Below, one piece after another: positions 1 through 8,726 of a DNA stretch of 64,000 nucleotides (position 1 is its first letter; every line of letters begins with the position of its first letter). The position numbers were made by a program, and so were the translations under genes. The notes beneath the pieces are model-generated. The model was not told the DNA's origin. It worked only from the letters and a program-made list of their open reading frames with translations, and ran no database searches. Origin of the DNA: Gemmatimonadota bacterium (GTDB lineage: Bacteria > Latescibacterota > UBA2968 > GCA-2709665); assembly GCA_028873695.1 (NCBI GenBank), contig JAPPNU010000028.1, positions 294,232 to 358,231 on the forward strand, given 5' to 3'.

Positions 1-132
1 GCCCTGTCGAACGCGCTGCTCGACGTCAGGCGGCGCAACCTCAATGCCGCCGGCAGCGCCGCTTTGGAACGCGCCAGGTCGCTCGATTGGCGAGGGATCG
101 CGGCGCGCGTCGCCGAGGTCTATCGGGCATAG
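1..132 (+). CDS. 3' end of a probable family-4 glycosyltransferase (partial)
   Basis: Only the last 43 codons are in the window, read in frame 1 and ending in TAG at 130-132. The tail reads ERARSLDWRGIAARVAEVYRA, the kind of ending seen in GT4 (RfaB-like) glycosyltransferases, in which an Fxx/LDW..IA..V..VY helix packs back on the first Rossmann domain. The stop lies 9 bases before the next gene, so the two are probably co-transcribed. The family call rests on this short tail alone. Confidence 0.45.
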   Translation, partial: ALSNALLDVRRRNLNAAGSAALERARSLDWRGIAARVAEVYRA

Positions 133-141
133 GTAGACGTT

Positions 142-1239
142 ATGAAGATTACCGGCGTCGATCTGGCCGCGGTCAGCGTGAACCACCGCGGAGACTGGGT
201 TTTCGTTTACGTCAATACCGACGAGGGCCTGCGCGGCATCGGGGAATTGCGCGCGGGCAGGAACTATGCCGGTCGGATACGGGCCACCAGGGAACTGGCC
301 GGATGGCTGCGGGGCCGGGACCCCCGCCGCATTCGTGAATTCCTGGACCGGTTTACGCAATTCGGCTGCAGCAGAGATACCTTCAGCGCGGTCAGCGCAC
401 TGGAACAGGCGCTCTGGGATATCCTCGGAAAGTCGCTCGACGTTCCGGTCTACACCCTTCTGGGTGGACCCGTCCGGGACGACGTCCGCCTCTATGCCAA
501 CATCAACAGGGCGTCGCAGGATCGCAGCCCGGAGAACTTCGCGCGCCTGGCCGCCCGGGCGGTCGGAGAGGGATTCGATGCCGTCAAGCTGGCGCCATTT
601 GACGAGATGCACGGCAACATAGACTCGGCGGCGGAAGCCGCGCCGGGCATCGCCAGGGTAGATGCGGTCCGCCGGGCGGTCGGAGCGGACGTGGATCTGC
701 TGGTTGACTGCCACAGCCGCCTTACCGTAAGGGGCGCCCTGGAAACCGCCGCGGCGCTGCGTGATCTGGACGTTTTCTGGTTCGAGCAACCGGTTTCCGA
801 ATCCCAACTGGATTCCGTTGTTGAGGTGAACCGGCGTTGCGGGTTGCAAACGGCCGGGGGCGAGGGGCGAATGGAGGGACGCGAATTCAGGGAGGCGCTG
901 GAAAATGCGGCGATGGACGTGATCATGCCGGACGTGACGGTTGTGGGGGGTATCGCGAAGCTTAAGTCGATCGCTGAATTGGCCGAGACGTTCGGCATAC
1001 CCACGGCGCCGCACGGTCCGTTCGGTCCGGTTGCCGTAAGCGCCGGTATGCACGTCATGGTCAGCCACCCCGGCTTTCTGGTGCTTGAATACGGTTGGGG
1101 CGAGATCGCGTGGCGAAGGGAGTTGACCCTTCCTACGGAAGAAATCGTCAACGGCCGAATCCGGCCTGGCCAGCGCCCCGGTCTCGGTGTGGAACTGGAT
1201 CCGGACGTGCTGAATGCGCACGCCGTGGCGTTGAATTGA
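142..1239 (+). CDS. enolase-superfamily sugar-acid dehydratase (mandelate racemase/muconate lactonizing type)
   Basis: 365 residues, full length for the mandelate racemase subgroup. The N-terminal capping domain (about 1-115) is followed by a TIM barrel carrying the three acidic Mg ligands: D189 in LLVDCHS, E215 in WFEQP and E241 in GGEGR. K149 (AVKLAPF) on the second strand and the D264/H291 pair (PDVTVVGG, APHGPFG) supply candidate general bases. The second Lys of a KxK motif is absent, so a dehydratase acting on an aldonic or related acid is more likely than a racemase; the substrate cannot be read from sequence. ATG at 142 follows the previous stop closely. The next genes (sugar isomerase, SIS protein) suggest a carbohydrate catabolic operon. 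Confidence 0.85.
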   Translation: MKITGVDLAAVSVNHRGDWVFVYVNTDEGLRGIGELRAGRNYAGRIRATRELAGWLRGRDPRRIREFLDRFTQFGCSRDTFSAVSALEQALWDILGKSLDVPVYTLLGGPVRDDVRLYANINRASQDRSPENFARLAARAVGEGFDAVKLAPFDEMHGNIDSAAEAAPGIARVDAVRRAVGADVDLLVDCHSRLTVRGALETAAALRDLDVFWFEQPVSESQLDSVVEVNRRCGLQTAGGEGRMEGREFREALENAAMDVIMPDVTVVGGIAKLKSIAELAETFGIPTAPHGPFGPVAVSAGMHVMVSHPGFLVLEYGWGEIAWRRELTLPTEEIVNGRIRPGQRPGLGVELDPDVLNAHAVALN

Positions 1240-1254
1240 TCTGTGGAGGAACGC

Positions 1255-2121
1255 ATGTTCAAGTCTCTGTCGCCGGGCGCCGTCGGTGTGAAAGCAACGC
1301 TTGCGGAAGGGCTTGCATTCGCGGGTGCCGCGGGATTTCAGGGTCTGGACGTTCAGATTCGAGAGGTGGCGCATTGCGTGCAAGAGAAGGGCGCGGACCA
1401 CGTTACGGGGATGTTCCGCGATGCAGGTTTGAAGATCGGCGCCTGGGGATTGCCGGTATCCTGGAACGGTCCCCTCGAGGACTACAAGCGGGATCTCCGC
1501 GCATTGTCCGGGTTGGCCGCCGCCGCCGCGTCCGTGGGCGCTTTCCGGGTCTCGCAGTGGATTCCGCCGGCTTCCGACGAGCGACCGTTCCGCGAGCAGT
1601 TCCGCTGGTGCCTGGACCGATTGCGCCCGATTTGTGAAGTGTTGAAGGACCACGGATGCAGCCTCGGGCTGGAATTCATCGGGCCGAGGACGCACCGTCT
1701 CGACAGACGGTACGGTTTCATATATTCCATGGGTGGGATGCTTGGATTCTGCGAGGCGCTGGGGACCGGCAACGCGGGTCTGTTGCTGGACTGCTGGCAC
1801 TGGTATACCTCGTTGGGAACGCTCGCGGATATCAGGGCCCTCGCGCCGCGCGACGTCATACACGTCCATGTAAACGACGCGCCGCAGGGAGTGGCCGTGG
1901 AAGAACAGATCGATAATGTTCGCGCGCTCCCCTCGGAAACCGGCGTGATCGACCTGCCAGGTTTCCTGGGCGCGCTGAACGAGATCGGGTACGCCGGTCC
2001 CGTAACGCCGGAGCCCTTCAGCCGGACGGTCGGGGAGCTTCCCGCCCGTGAAGCCGTACGCGTGACCCATCGTGGGCTGGACGAAGCGTGGCGCGCGGCG
2101 GGATTGCGTTCGCGGGACTGA
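1255..2121 (+). CDS. sugar phosphate isomerase/epimerase-like TIM-barrel protein
   Basis: 288 residues with the xylose-isomerase-like (AP endonuclease 2) TIM-barrel pattern: GLQVQ-like early strand, LGLEFIGPR (metal-binding Glu), LLLDCWHWY (Asp and His), VIHVHVNDAP (His, Asp) and a late VTPEPF Glu. These are the usual divalent-metal ligands of sugar epimerases such as IolE/IolH relatives. An in-frame GTG exists at 1243, but GGAGGA at 1245-1250 makes ATG 1255 the better start. It sits 15 bases after the enolase-family gene and probably processes the same sugar pathway. The exact substrate is unknown. Confidence 0.8.
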   Translation: MFKSLSPGAVGVKATLAEGLAFAGAAGFQGLDVQIREVAHCVQEKGADHVTGMFRDAGLKIGAWGLPVSWNGPLEDYKRDLRALSGLAAAAASVGAFRVSQWIPPASDERPFREQFRWCLDRLRPICEVLKDHGCSLGLEFIGPRTHRLDRRYGFIYSMGGMLGFCEALGTGNAGLLLDCWHWYTSLGTLADIRALAPRDVIHVHVNDAPQGVAVEEQIDNVRALPSETGVIDLPGFLGALNEIGYAGPVTPEPFSRTVGELPAREAVRVTHRGLDEAWRAAGLRSRD

Positions 2122-2189
2122 CCGGAAACGCTGCGAACGGGCCGGGACGGCGCAGACGATGAGATCGCGTAGGGACACCGGGGAATTTC

Positions 2190-2765
2190 ATGGAATCCAT
2201 CGAAACCTTTGCCGCGAGATATATCCGTGAAAACGAAAGGCTCCTGGCCGCGTTGAATCCAACGGACATCGCGTCCGTCATAACGCTGATGCGGAAAGCC
2301 AGGGATTCCGGAAAACGGATTTTCGCCATAGGAAACGGAGGCAGCGCCAGCACGGCCTCCCACTTCGTGAACGATTTGGGAAAGGGGGCGTCGGTGGGCC
2401 GGGAGTCCCGCTTCAAGGTGATTCCGCTGACCGACAACGTGGAGTGGATGACGGCATTGAGCAACGACCTGAGTTACGAGGACGTTTTTGTCGAGCAGTT
2501 GAAAAACTTCGCGGAACCCGGGGACGTATTGCTGGCGATAAGCGGGAGCGGTAATTCAGAAAACGTCCTCCGGGCCGTGCGTTTTGCAAACGGGAAGGGC
2601 TGTCATACGGTCGGTTTTTCCGGATTCGGCGGCGGAAGGCTGAAAGATTTGGCGTGTCACTGCATCGTGGTGGAATCGGACCACATGGGGAGGGTTGAGG
2701 ACATCCACCTGGTTCTGCAGCACATCGTCTGCTACTATTTCATGGATGCGGAACGGTCGAGATGA
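2190..2765 (+). CDS. SIS-domain phosphosugar isomerase, GmhA-like
   Basis: 191 residues forming a single SIS domain. The phosphate-binding loops are visible: GNGGSASTASHFVNDL near residue 50 and AISGSGNSENVLRAV near 116, both typical of sedoheptulose-7-phosphate isomerase (GmhA) and its DiaA relatives. The C-terminal H in DIHLVLQHIVCYYF matches the catalytic/structural His region of GmhA. No heptose kinase or epimerase lies next to it, so a role in catabolism of another phosphosugar, in line with the two genes upstream, is also possible. Its 3' end overlaps the next gene by four bases. Confidence 0.8.
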   Translation: MESIETFAARYIRENERLLAALNPTDIASVITLMRKARDSGKRIFAIGNGGSASTASHFVNDLGKGASVGRESRFKVIPLTDNVEWMTALSNDLSYEDVFVEQLKNFAEPGDVLLAISGSGNSENVLRAVRFANGKGCHTVGFSGFGGGRLKDLACHCIVVESDHMGRVEDIHLVLQHIVCYYFMDAERSR

Positions 2766-3820
2766 GCCGCACCCGATCGGCCTTGATCGCTGTCCTGCCC
2801 CTGATGTGCGGATTGAACCTGGAACTCGGATATTATTGGCACCTTGTTCGCGGCCAGGCGCAACTGCTCTGGAACCGTCAGCCCGTCGCGGACATGCTTG
2901 CGAACCGGCGTCTGGATCCGGGGGTCCGGGAACGGCTCGAGTTCATCAAGGAGGTGCGACGGTTCGCGGAACAGCGGGTCGGACTTGCCCGGTCCCGCAA
3001 CTACACCACGTACATCGATATCGGCGAAGGACCGGTTTCGTGGCAACTGACGGCGTCGCCAAAGGACCGGATCGAGCCCGTTCAGTGGACGTACCCGGTA
3101 GTGGGACGATTCCCCTACCGGGGTTATTTTGATCCGGACCGGGCGAAGCGGGAACGGGATCGACTCGAGGCGAGGGATTTCGATACGTCATTGCGCCCCG
3201 TTGGCGGCTACAGTACGCTGGGCTGGTTCGCAGATCCGATCCTGAGTCCGATGCTGCGTTATAGCGACGGCGACCTGGCCGAACTCATCATTCATGAGTT
3301 GGCGCATGCCACGGTGTGGATTCCGGGCCGGGTCTCCTTCAACGAGAGTCTGGCGACTTTCGTGGGGGAGGCCGGCGCTCTGCAATTCATGCGACACCGT
3401 TACGGTCAGGAGGCAGCGGTCGTGACGGACATGCTGGACAGGCGGTCCGACAAACGAATTTTCGATCGATTCATGCGCGGCGTTGCGGAGGAACTCCAGG
3501 CGCTCTATGGGTCGAAACGCTCGTACGAAGAGAAGCTGAAGGAGCGAGAGGTCGTCTTCGAGCGGGCGAAGCGCCGCTTCAGCCGGCTGGATCTGAAGAC
3601 CGGCGCGTATTCCCGTTTTCCCCGGCGGCGATTGAACAACGCCGTAATGATGGCCTATCGAACCTACCACGAAAAGGTCGACGTCTTCGAAAACGTGTAC
3701 CGGGCGGTCGGCGGGGATCTCAAGGCAGCCGTCCGGATCTTCAAGGAATCTGAGTCTCAGACGGACCCTTCCCGATATCTGGAAGATTGGCTGGCGGGAA
3801 ACACCGGACGGCGCCGGTAG
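2762..3820 (+). CDS. predicted zinc aminopeptidase, COG4324 family
   Basis: 352 residues. HELAH at 178-182 is an HExxH zinc motif, followed by NESLATFVGEAGAL, in which E provides the third ligand as in gluzincin-like peptidases. The N-terminus is hydrophobic (ALIAVLPLMCGLNLELGYYW) and the following W-rich, VRGQAQLL segment is characteristic of COG4324 proteins, which are predicted lipoproteins or membrane-anchored. The PLMC lipobox is weak. Translation is coupled to the SIS gene through an ATGA overlap. Function in peptide or cell-wall turnover is not established. Confidence 0.75.
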   Translation: MSRTRSALIAVLPLMCGLNLELGYYWHLVRGQAQLLWNRQPVADMLANRRLDPGVRERLEFIKEVRRFAEQRVGLARSRNYTTYIDIGEGPVSWQLTASPKDRIEPVQWTYPVVGRFPYRGYFDPDRAKRERDRLEARDFDTSLRPVGGYSTLGWFADPILSPMLRYSDGDLAELIIHELAHATVWIPGRVSFNESLATFVGEAGALQFMRHRYGQEAAVVTDMLDRRSDKRIFDRFMRGVAEELQALYGSKRSYEEKLKEREVVFERAKRRFSRLDLKTGAYSRFPRRRLNNAVMMAYRTYHEKVDVFENVYRAVGGDLKAAVRIFKESESQTDPSRYLEDWLAGNTGRRR

Positions 3821-3883
3821 GCCGCCTGGGGCTGCGGATCGGATCCCGGGGAGACCGTCATTTGCGCACGGATCGCGTACGAA

Positions 3884-4201
3884 ATGCCGGAATTTGAACG
3901 CGCGTTTCAGAGGATCTACCGGATGGTCGGCCGAATTCCCGAAGGGACCGTGGCGACGTACGGCCAGATCGCCGGGATTGTTGGGGTGGGTCCCCGGCAG
4001 GTGGGGCAGGCGCTCAAAGCATTGCCGGCAGGCACGAGGTGTCCGTGGCACCGGGTGATCAACTCGCGGGGGACCGTGTCCATTCGCACCGGCGACGTTA
4101 AGGCGCGTCTCATCCAGGAACGGCTGCTCGAGGCCGAAGGGGTGACTTTCGTGAACGGGAAAGTCGACCTGGAAGTATACCGGTGGCACGCCGACCTTTA
4201 G
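3884..4201 (+). CDS. alkyltransferase-like protein (ATL), O6-alkylguanine recognition
   Basis: 105 residues matching the C-terminal DNA-binding domain of O6-methylguanine-DNA methyltransferase. Where the suicide enzyme has PCHRV, this protein has PWHRV with Trp55, the signature of ATL proteins, which bind O6-alkylguanine without repairing it and hand the lesion to nucleotide excision repair. Other family features are present: TVATYGQIA and GPRQVGQAL containing the base-flipping Arg39. A MITE-like repeat starts at the stop codon: the TAG lies within the element's TTAG end. Gene symbol atl is used in other bacteria. Confidence 0.88.
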   Translation: MPEFERAFQRIYRMVGRIPEGTVATYGQIAGIVGVGPRQVGQALKALPAGTRCPWHRVINSRGTVSIRTGDVKARLIQERLLEAEGVTFVNGKVDLEVYRWHADL

Positions 4202-4529
4202 CAGCCCGTTGAAAAAGCCCATCCGGGCTACGGCCGGCCCTAGCGGTCGAAATACTGCGTTGCGCGCCCTCGCCGAATCGAGGGATGGGACTCGGTTGCG
4301 CGCCTTGTCTTCGACCTCAATGGCAAGTGTTCCAACCCGGAAATAGATCGCCGAAATTCGGCCGCCGAGTCGCCTGGCTGGCAAGGCGCCTGAGCGAGGC
4401 GACCTGGTCACGGTCACCGAGCGAAGGCAACGCCGCCAGACGGGATGAATCGGCGGATGAATGGTGACATATTTCCGGGACGGGACACAATGCCTCGCCT
4501 GCAGAGCGACTTTATCAACGGACTGTTAG
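4198..4529 (-). repeat. MITE-like element family A, copy 1 (long form, 332 bp)
   Basis: One end reads TTAGCAGCCCGTTGAAAAAG and the other, on the opposite strand, CTAACAGTCCGTTGATAAAG, giving imperfect terminal inverted repeats flanked by TTA on both sides. The body matches copies at 8890 and 38743 (core around GTCGAAGACAAGGCGCGC and CAACGCAGTATTTCG), but this copy carries about 180 extra bases near its right-hand end. No transposase is encoded. It covers the stop codon of the ATL gene and in-frame ATGs upstream of the ABC transporter, which makes the latter's ORF look too long. Confidence 0.75.
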
Positions 4530-4567
4530 CTGGCGGCCTGCGGTATCATCAGAAACAGGATACGCCG

Positions 4568-6349
4568 ATGACGCTCAATCCCTTCAGACCCTTCTGGACG
4601 CACCTGAGACCCTACCGGAACCGTATCCTTACGGGTCTGTTGCTGTTGTCGATCGGACAACTGGCGTCCAGCGCGATTCCCCTTGCGTTAAGGGAGGCGG
4701 TCGACCTTGTAAAGGAGGGGCTGGACGGCGCAGGTGAAGGAGTCGAACTGCTGGCGGGAAGCGTCGGCGAGCAGGTTGTCTTCTGGGTATTGCTGATCGT
4801 TGGCCTTGCCCTCGCGCAGATGGGGCTCGAAATGGGCATGCGCTGGTGCCTGAACAGCGTATCGCGACTCGTCGAGTATGATATTCGACGGGATTATTTC
4901 AACGCCTTGTTGCGGCTGTCGCTCAGCTACTTCCACCGGACGCCGACGGGAGATCTGATTTCCCGCGCGACCAACGACATGAACGCCGTCCGGATGTTTC
5001 TCGGATTCGGCGTGCGCATGCTGTTTGGCGCGGTTCTGGGTCTTTCCCTCAGCATGCTGGTGATGTGCTGGATCGATTGGAAGCTGGCGATTCTTGCGGT
5101 GGTGCCGATGCCCGTGATGGCCCTGGTCATGAACCGACTGGCCGGAAGGGTCCATCACGGATTTCGTTCCGTGCAGGAACAGTTTTCGCGGATTAGCGCC
5201 CGCGTCCAGGAAAACCTGTCCGGCATCCGGGTGGTCAAGGCATTCGCCCAGGGCCGCGCGGAGATGGATGCGTTCGACGAACTGAGCCGAGACTACCTGG
5301 TAAAGAACCGCAGTCTGATACGTATTCAGAGTCTTCTCTTTCCATTGACGTTTCTGATCAGCGGTGCGTCGCTGGCGATCATCCTCTGGATTGGAGGGGC
5401 GCACGTGATCGCCGGGCGTCTGACCCTGGGTGATTTCGTGGCATTCAACGCCTACCTGACCAAGCTGATCTTTCCGATGATTACCCTGGGATGGATGATC
5501 GATCGGTACCAGCGAGGTCTGGCGTCCATGAAGCGAATCGAGGAGATTCTCGCGACGACGCCCGAAATTCAGGATTCGGCGCGGACCCGGGCTGTCCGGG
5601 CGCTTGGTGGCGAGGTCGAGTTCCGGAATCTGACCTTTTCATACAACGGCGTTCCGGTGCTGAAAAACATCGATCTGCATATCCCAGGGGGCAGCTCCCT
5701 GGCGCTGGTTGGACGCGTGGGATCCGGAAAGACGACGCTGGCCCGCCTGATTCCCAGGCTGATCCAGGCGCCGAGGGGCGCCGTGCTGATCGACGGCATT
5801 CCGGTGGAAGAGATCCCTCTGTCCACGCTTCGCGCCTGCATCGGTTTCGTTCCGCAGGATACGTTCCTTTTCTCGGACTCGCTTCGGGAGAATATCTGCC
5901 TCGGAAGCGACGGGGCGACCGATACCGACGTACGTTGGGCGGGCGAGGTTGCCGGCCTTTCGGACGATCTTGCGGGTTTTCCGGACGGTATCGAAACGGT
6001 AATCGGAGAACGCGGCGTCACGCTTTCGGGAGGCCAGAAGCAGCGCACGGCGTTAGCCCGGGCGGTGATCCGCCGGCCTGAGATTCTCATCCTGGACGAT
6101 GCGCTCGCCAGCGTCGATACCCAGACTGAAGAGGGGATATTGAAACGCCTGCGCGACGCCATGAACTTCAGGACCACCATTCTGATCGCACACCGCATTT
6201 CGACCGTTCAGAGTGCGGACCAGATCGTGGTGCTGGATGAAGGGTCGATTGCCGAACGCGGCACCCACGACGCACTGATCAGCCACGGCGGAATCTATGC
6301 CGCCATGCACCGCCGGCAGCAGTTGACCCGCGAACTGGATGAAATCTGA
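4568..6349 (+). CDS. ABC exporter half-transporter, MdlA/YheI-like, with degenerate ATP site
   Basis: 593 residues: an exporter membrane domain with about six helices (residues 20-310) and an ATPase domain. Walker A is GRVGSGKTT from residue 382, the signature is LSGGQKQR and Walker B is ILILDDALASVD. The residue after the Walker B Asp is D511 instead of the catalytic Glu, as in the inactive half of heterodimeric exporters such as BmrC/YheI and TM287. The open frame extends upstream to 4445, but that part is repeat sequence; ATG 4568 starts the conserved MTLNPFRPFWTHLRPY. Its partner follows 40 bases later. Confidence 0.87.
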   Translation: MTLNPFRPFWTHLRPYRNRILTGLLLLSIGQLASSAIPLALREAVDLVKEGLDGAGEGVELLAGSVGEQVVFWVLLIVGLALAQMGLEMGMRWCLNSVSRLVEYDIRRDYFNALLRLSLSYFHRTPTGDLISRATNDMNAVRMFLGFGVRMLFGAVLGLSLSMLVMCWIDWKLAILAVVPMPVMALVMNRLAGRVHHGFRSVQEQFSRISARVQENLSGIRVVKAFAQGRAEMDAFDELSRDYLVKNRSLIRIQSLLFPLTFLISGASLAIILWIGGAHVIAGRLTLGDFVAFNAYLTKLIFPMITLGWMIDRYQRGLASMKRIEEILATTPEIQDSARTRAVRALGGEVEFRNLTFSYNGVPVLKNIDLHIPGGSSLALVGRVGSGKTTLARLIPRLIQAPRGAVLIDGIPVEEIPLSTLRACIGFVPQDTFLFSDSLRENICLGSDGATDTDVRWAGEVAGLSDDLAGFPDGIETVIGERGVTLSGGQKQRTALARAVIRRPEILILDDALASVDTQTEEGILKRLRDAMNFRTTILIAHRISTVQSADQIVVLDEGSIAERGTHDALISHGGIYAAMHRRQQLTRELDEI

Positions 6350-6389
6350 ACGATAGGGACCCTTCCCTGCTCGAGGGCGTGAGACCAGG

Positions 6390-8174
6390 ATGCCTGACGC
6401 GACCCGCGATATGCACGAAGAAGAAATAACCCGGAAGCCGTTCGACGCCCGGCTGATGTGGCGTCTGCTGGGTTACCTCAAGCCGTACACGATCTGGGTA
6501 GTCGTCGCATTCCTGCTGATTCTGCTGACGTCGGCGGCCAGGCAGGCCGGTCCCTATCTGAGCAAGATCGCCGTGGACGACCACATCCTGCCGGGAGACC
6601 TGGCGGGTTTGAACGGGATCGTCCTCGTGTTTGTGGGGTTGCTTGTGTTTCAGTTCCTGGCCGACGTGGCCCAGAGGATGGTTACGCAGATGGTTGGGCA
6701 GTGGGTGATGTTCGACATCCGAAAGGCGATATTCGGGCACCTTCAACGATTGCCAATACGATTCTTCGACCGCACCCCGATCGGACGTCTGATGACCCGA
6801 AACACGAACGACGTGGACGCGCTCAACGAATTGTTTACTGACGGGGTCGTTGCCGTCTTCAGCGATATATTCACGCTGATCGCGATTATGGCGTATATGT
6901 TCTACATGGACGCGTCACTGGCGCTGCTGGTCTGCGCTACGGTGCCCGTAATGTTCGGGGTAACATTCTGGTTTCAAGGCCGCATGTTGCGGGCATTTCG
7001 ACTCGCGCGCAGCCGGTTGGCGCGCCTGAACGCTTATTTGCAGGAAAACATCACGGGTATGTCGGTGGTGCAGCTCTTCGGCAGGGAAGGCCGCCATGCG
7101 GATCGATTCGATGGAATCAACGGCCGGTATTTGCACGCGAATCTGGAGTCCACACTTTATTATTCGCTCTATTTTCCAATCATGCAACTGTTGGGTTCCA
7201 TTGCCACGGCGCTGGTAATCTGGCAGGGCAGCAGCGACGTAGTCCGGGCGCAGATCGAGTGGGGTGCTCTGGTCGCCATGCTGCAGTACATTCCCCGGTT
7301 CTTCTGGCCCATTCTGGACGTTGCCGAACGATACGCGATTCTCCAGGCGGCAATGGCGTCGTCGGAGCGGATATTTGAACTCCTGGATACCCGGCCTGAG
7401 CCGGGCCTGGACAAGGCGGGACCGGAAAGGATCCGGGGCGAGATCGAGTTCTCAAAGGTCTGGTTCGCGTACGAAGATGACGCCTGGGTACTTAAAGACG
7501 TTTCGTTCGTGGTGAAACCGGGAGAGCGCCTGGCCATCGTTGGGGCGACCGGCTCCGGAAAGACGACCATCATCAACCTTCTATGCCGGTTTTATGACGT
7601 TCAACGCGGGCGTATTCGAATAGACGGTGTCGACATCAGGGAGTGGGACGTGGAAGCATTGAGGCGACGCGTTGGCGTCGTCCAGCAGGATGTCTTTCTC
7701 TTCTCGGGGGATATCGGGACGAATATCCGCTTGAGAAACCGGGAGATCTCGGAGCTGAGCGTGGAGCAGGCTGCAAGGGACGTCAATGCGGACCGCTTTA
7801 TCAGTCGACTGGCCGGTGGATACGGGCATGCCGTCACCGAAATGGGCGGTACCCTTTCCGGCGGTCAGAGGCAACTGCTGGCCTTTGCCCGGGCTATCGC
7901 GTTTGATCCGGATGTTCTCGTCCTTGACGAAGCCACCTCCAGCATCGACACCGAGACAGAGGCCTGGATTCAGGATGCGGTCGGAAGGCTGATGCGGTCG
8001 AGGACGTCAATCGTGATCGCGCATCGCATTTCAACCGTTCGGAGCGCGAACCGGATTCTTGTGCTTCACAAGGGTGAAATCCGGGAAACGGGTACCCACG
8101 AAAGCCTGTTGGCCGCGAAAGGCATCTACCACCGGCTTCACAAACTGCAGTACATCGGCGGCGCCCGGCAGTAG
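6390..8174 (+). CDS. ABC exporter half-transporter, MdlB/YheH-like, catalytic half
   Basis: 594 residues with the same exporter layout as the upstream gene: membrane domain (about 30-340) and ATPase with Walker A GATGSGKTT, signature LSGGQRQ and Walker B VLVLDEATSSID containing catalytic E514. Together with the degenerate upstream subunit it should form a heterodimeric multidrug- or lipid-type exporter in the inner membrane. Intergenic spacing of 40 bases supports an operon. The substrate is not predictable; no dedicated biosynthetic gene lies next to it. Confidence 0.88.
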   Translation: MPDATRDMHEEEITRKPFDARLMWRLLGYLKPYTIWVVVAFLLILLTSAARQAGPYLSKIAVDDHILPGDLAGLNGIVLVFVGLLVFQFLADVAQRMVTQMVGQWVMFDIRKAIFGHLQRLPIRFFDRTPIGRLMTRNTNDVDALNELFTDGVVAVFSDIFTLIAIMAYMFYMDASLALLVCATVPVMFGVTFWFQGRMLRAFRLARSRLARLNAYLQENITGMSVVQLFGREGRHADRFDGINGRYLHANLESTLYYSLYFPIMQLLGSIATALVIWQGSSDVVRAQIEWGALVAMLQYIPRFFWPILDVAERYAILQAAMASSERIFELLDTRPEPGLDKAGPERIRGEIEFSKVWFAYEDDAWVLKDVSFVVKPGERLAIVGATGSGKTTIINLLCRFYDVQRGRIRIDGVDIREWDVEALRRRVGVVQQDVFLFSGDIGTNIRLRNREISELSVEQAARDVNADRFISRLAGGYGHAVTEMGGTLSGGQRQLLAFARAIAFDPDVLVLDEATSSIDTETEAWIQDAVGRLMRSRTSIVIAHRISTVRSANRILVLHKGEIRETGTHESLLAAKGIYHRLHKLQYIGGARQ

Positions 8175-8185
8175 ACTGTTTTTTG

Positions 8186-8214
8186 TTGACAAAGCCGTTC
8201 CATTTTTATATCCT
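8186..8214 (+). promoter_or_regulatory. sigma70-type promoter for the HU gene
   Basis: TTGACA at 8186-8191, a 17-base spacer and TATCCT at 8209-8214, about 73 bases before the HU start. The -35 is a perfect match and the spacing is optimal. The same -10 hexamer occurs in the promoter at 29103. Confidence 0.65.
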
Positions 8215-8286
8215 TTTCGCTTGTCCAAACCAATTTGACAGGTGTGTTTTTCGTTGAGACACAGGCCAATCTCGAAAGGGGTTTCG

Positions 8287-8574
8287 GTGACCAAAGCCGA
8301 TATCGTCAATCAGATTGCAGAGGCCACGGGGTTGCCGAAATCGGATACGGCGGCAGTCGTGGAGGGTTTCCTCGACTCGGTCGTGGCGGCATTGAAACAT
8401 GGCGAGCACATCGAAATTCGAGGGTTCGGGACGTTCAAGGTCGTGACCCGGGCCCCCCGGATAGGGCGCAATCCCAAAACCGGGGACGTCGTTGAAATCC
8501 CGGAACGCCCCGCACCTGTTTTCAAGCCATCCAGGGAATTGCGGACGGGTCTCACCAATAAGCAGGCGGTCTGA
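8287..8574 (+). CDS. HU/IHF-family DNA-binding protein
   Basis: 95 residues from GTG 8287: TKADIVNQIAEATG, then the beta-arm signature IEIRGFGTFKV.TRAPRIGRNPKTG that intercalates DNA at the conserved Pro. It bends and compacts DNA as a homo- or heterodimer. AAAGGGG at 8275-8281 selects the GTG; the upstream in-frame ATG at 8242 would add a non-conserved 15-residue leader. It begins a short operon with the microprotein at 8618 and tRNA-Arg. Confidence 0.92.
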   Translation: MTKADIVNQIAEATGLPKSDTAAVVEGFLDSVVAALKHGEHIEIRGFGTFKVVTRAPRIGRNPKTGDVVEIPERPAPVFKPSRELRTGLTNKQAV

Positions 8575-8617
8575 ACCCGTGTCGCACCAATGTCAGTCTC
8601 AAAAGAAGGAGCACTAA

Positions 8618-8707
8618 TTGCCCTGCGGAAGAAAACGAAAGCGCCACAAGATCGCAACTCACAAGCGCAAGAAACGTCGCAGAAGAGACCGCCACAAGAA
8701 GGACTGA
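8618..8707 (+). CDS. bS22/mS38-like ribosomal microprotein (AURKAIP1/COX24 domain)
   Basis: A 29-residue reading frame beginning with TTG and ending in TGA at 8705-8707. It starts (M)PCGRKRKRHKIATHKRKK and continues with a run of Arg, then DRHKKD; this is the pattern of the COX24_C/AURKAIP1 family, whose mitochondrial member is mS38 and whose mycobacterial member is bS22, a small protein of the 30S decoding region. AGAAGGAG at 8604-8611 is a strong ribosome binding site six bases before TTG. About 60% of residues are basic. It lies between HU and tRNA-Arg and is easily missed because of its length and start codon. Confidence 0.85.
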   Translation: MPCGRKRKRHKIATHKRKKRRRRDRHKKD

Positions 8708-8726
8708 CCATTTTCAAGGGTCCGGC

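Noticed and set aside
3884..4201. Active O6-methylguanine-DNA methyltransferase
   Set aside because: The acceptor Cys of PCHRV is Trp in this protein.
3188..4417. 409-codon open frame on the - strand
   Set aside because: It lies opposite the COG4324 and ATL genes, which have clear family motifs, and its composition is the Arg/Pro-rich pattern expected from the antisense of GC-rich codons.
4445..4567. N-terminal extension of the first ABC subunit
   Set aside because: The first 85 bases are MITE-like sequence, and the conserved protein begins at ATG 4568.
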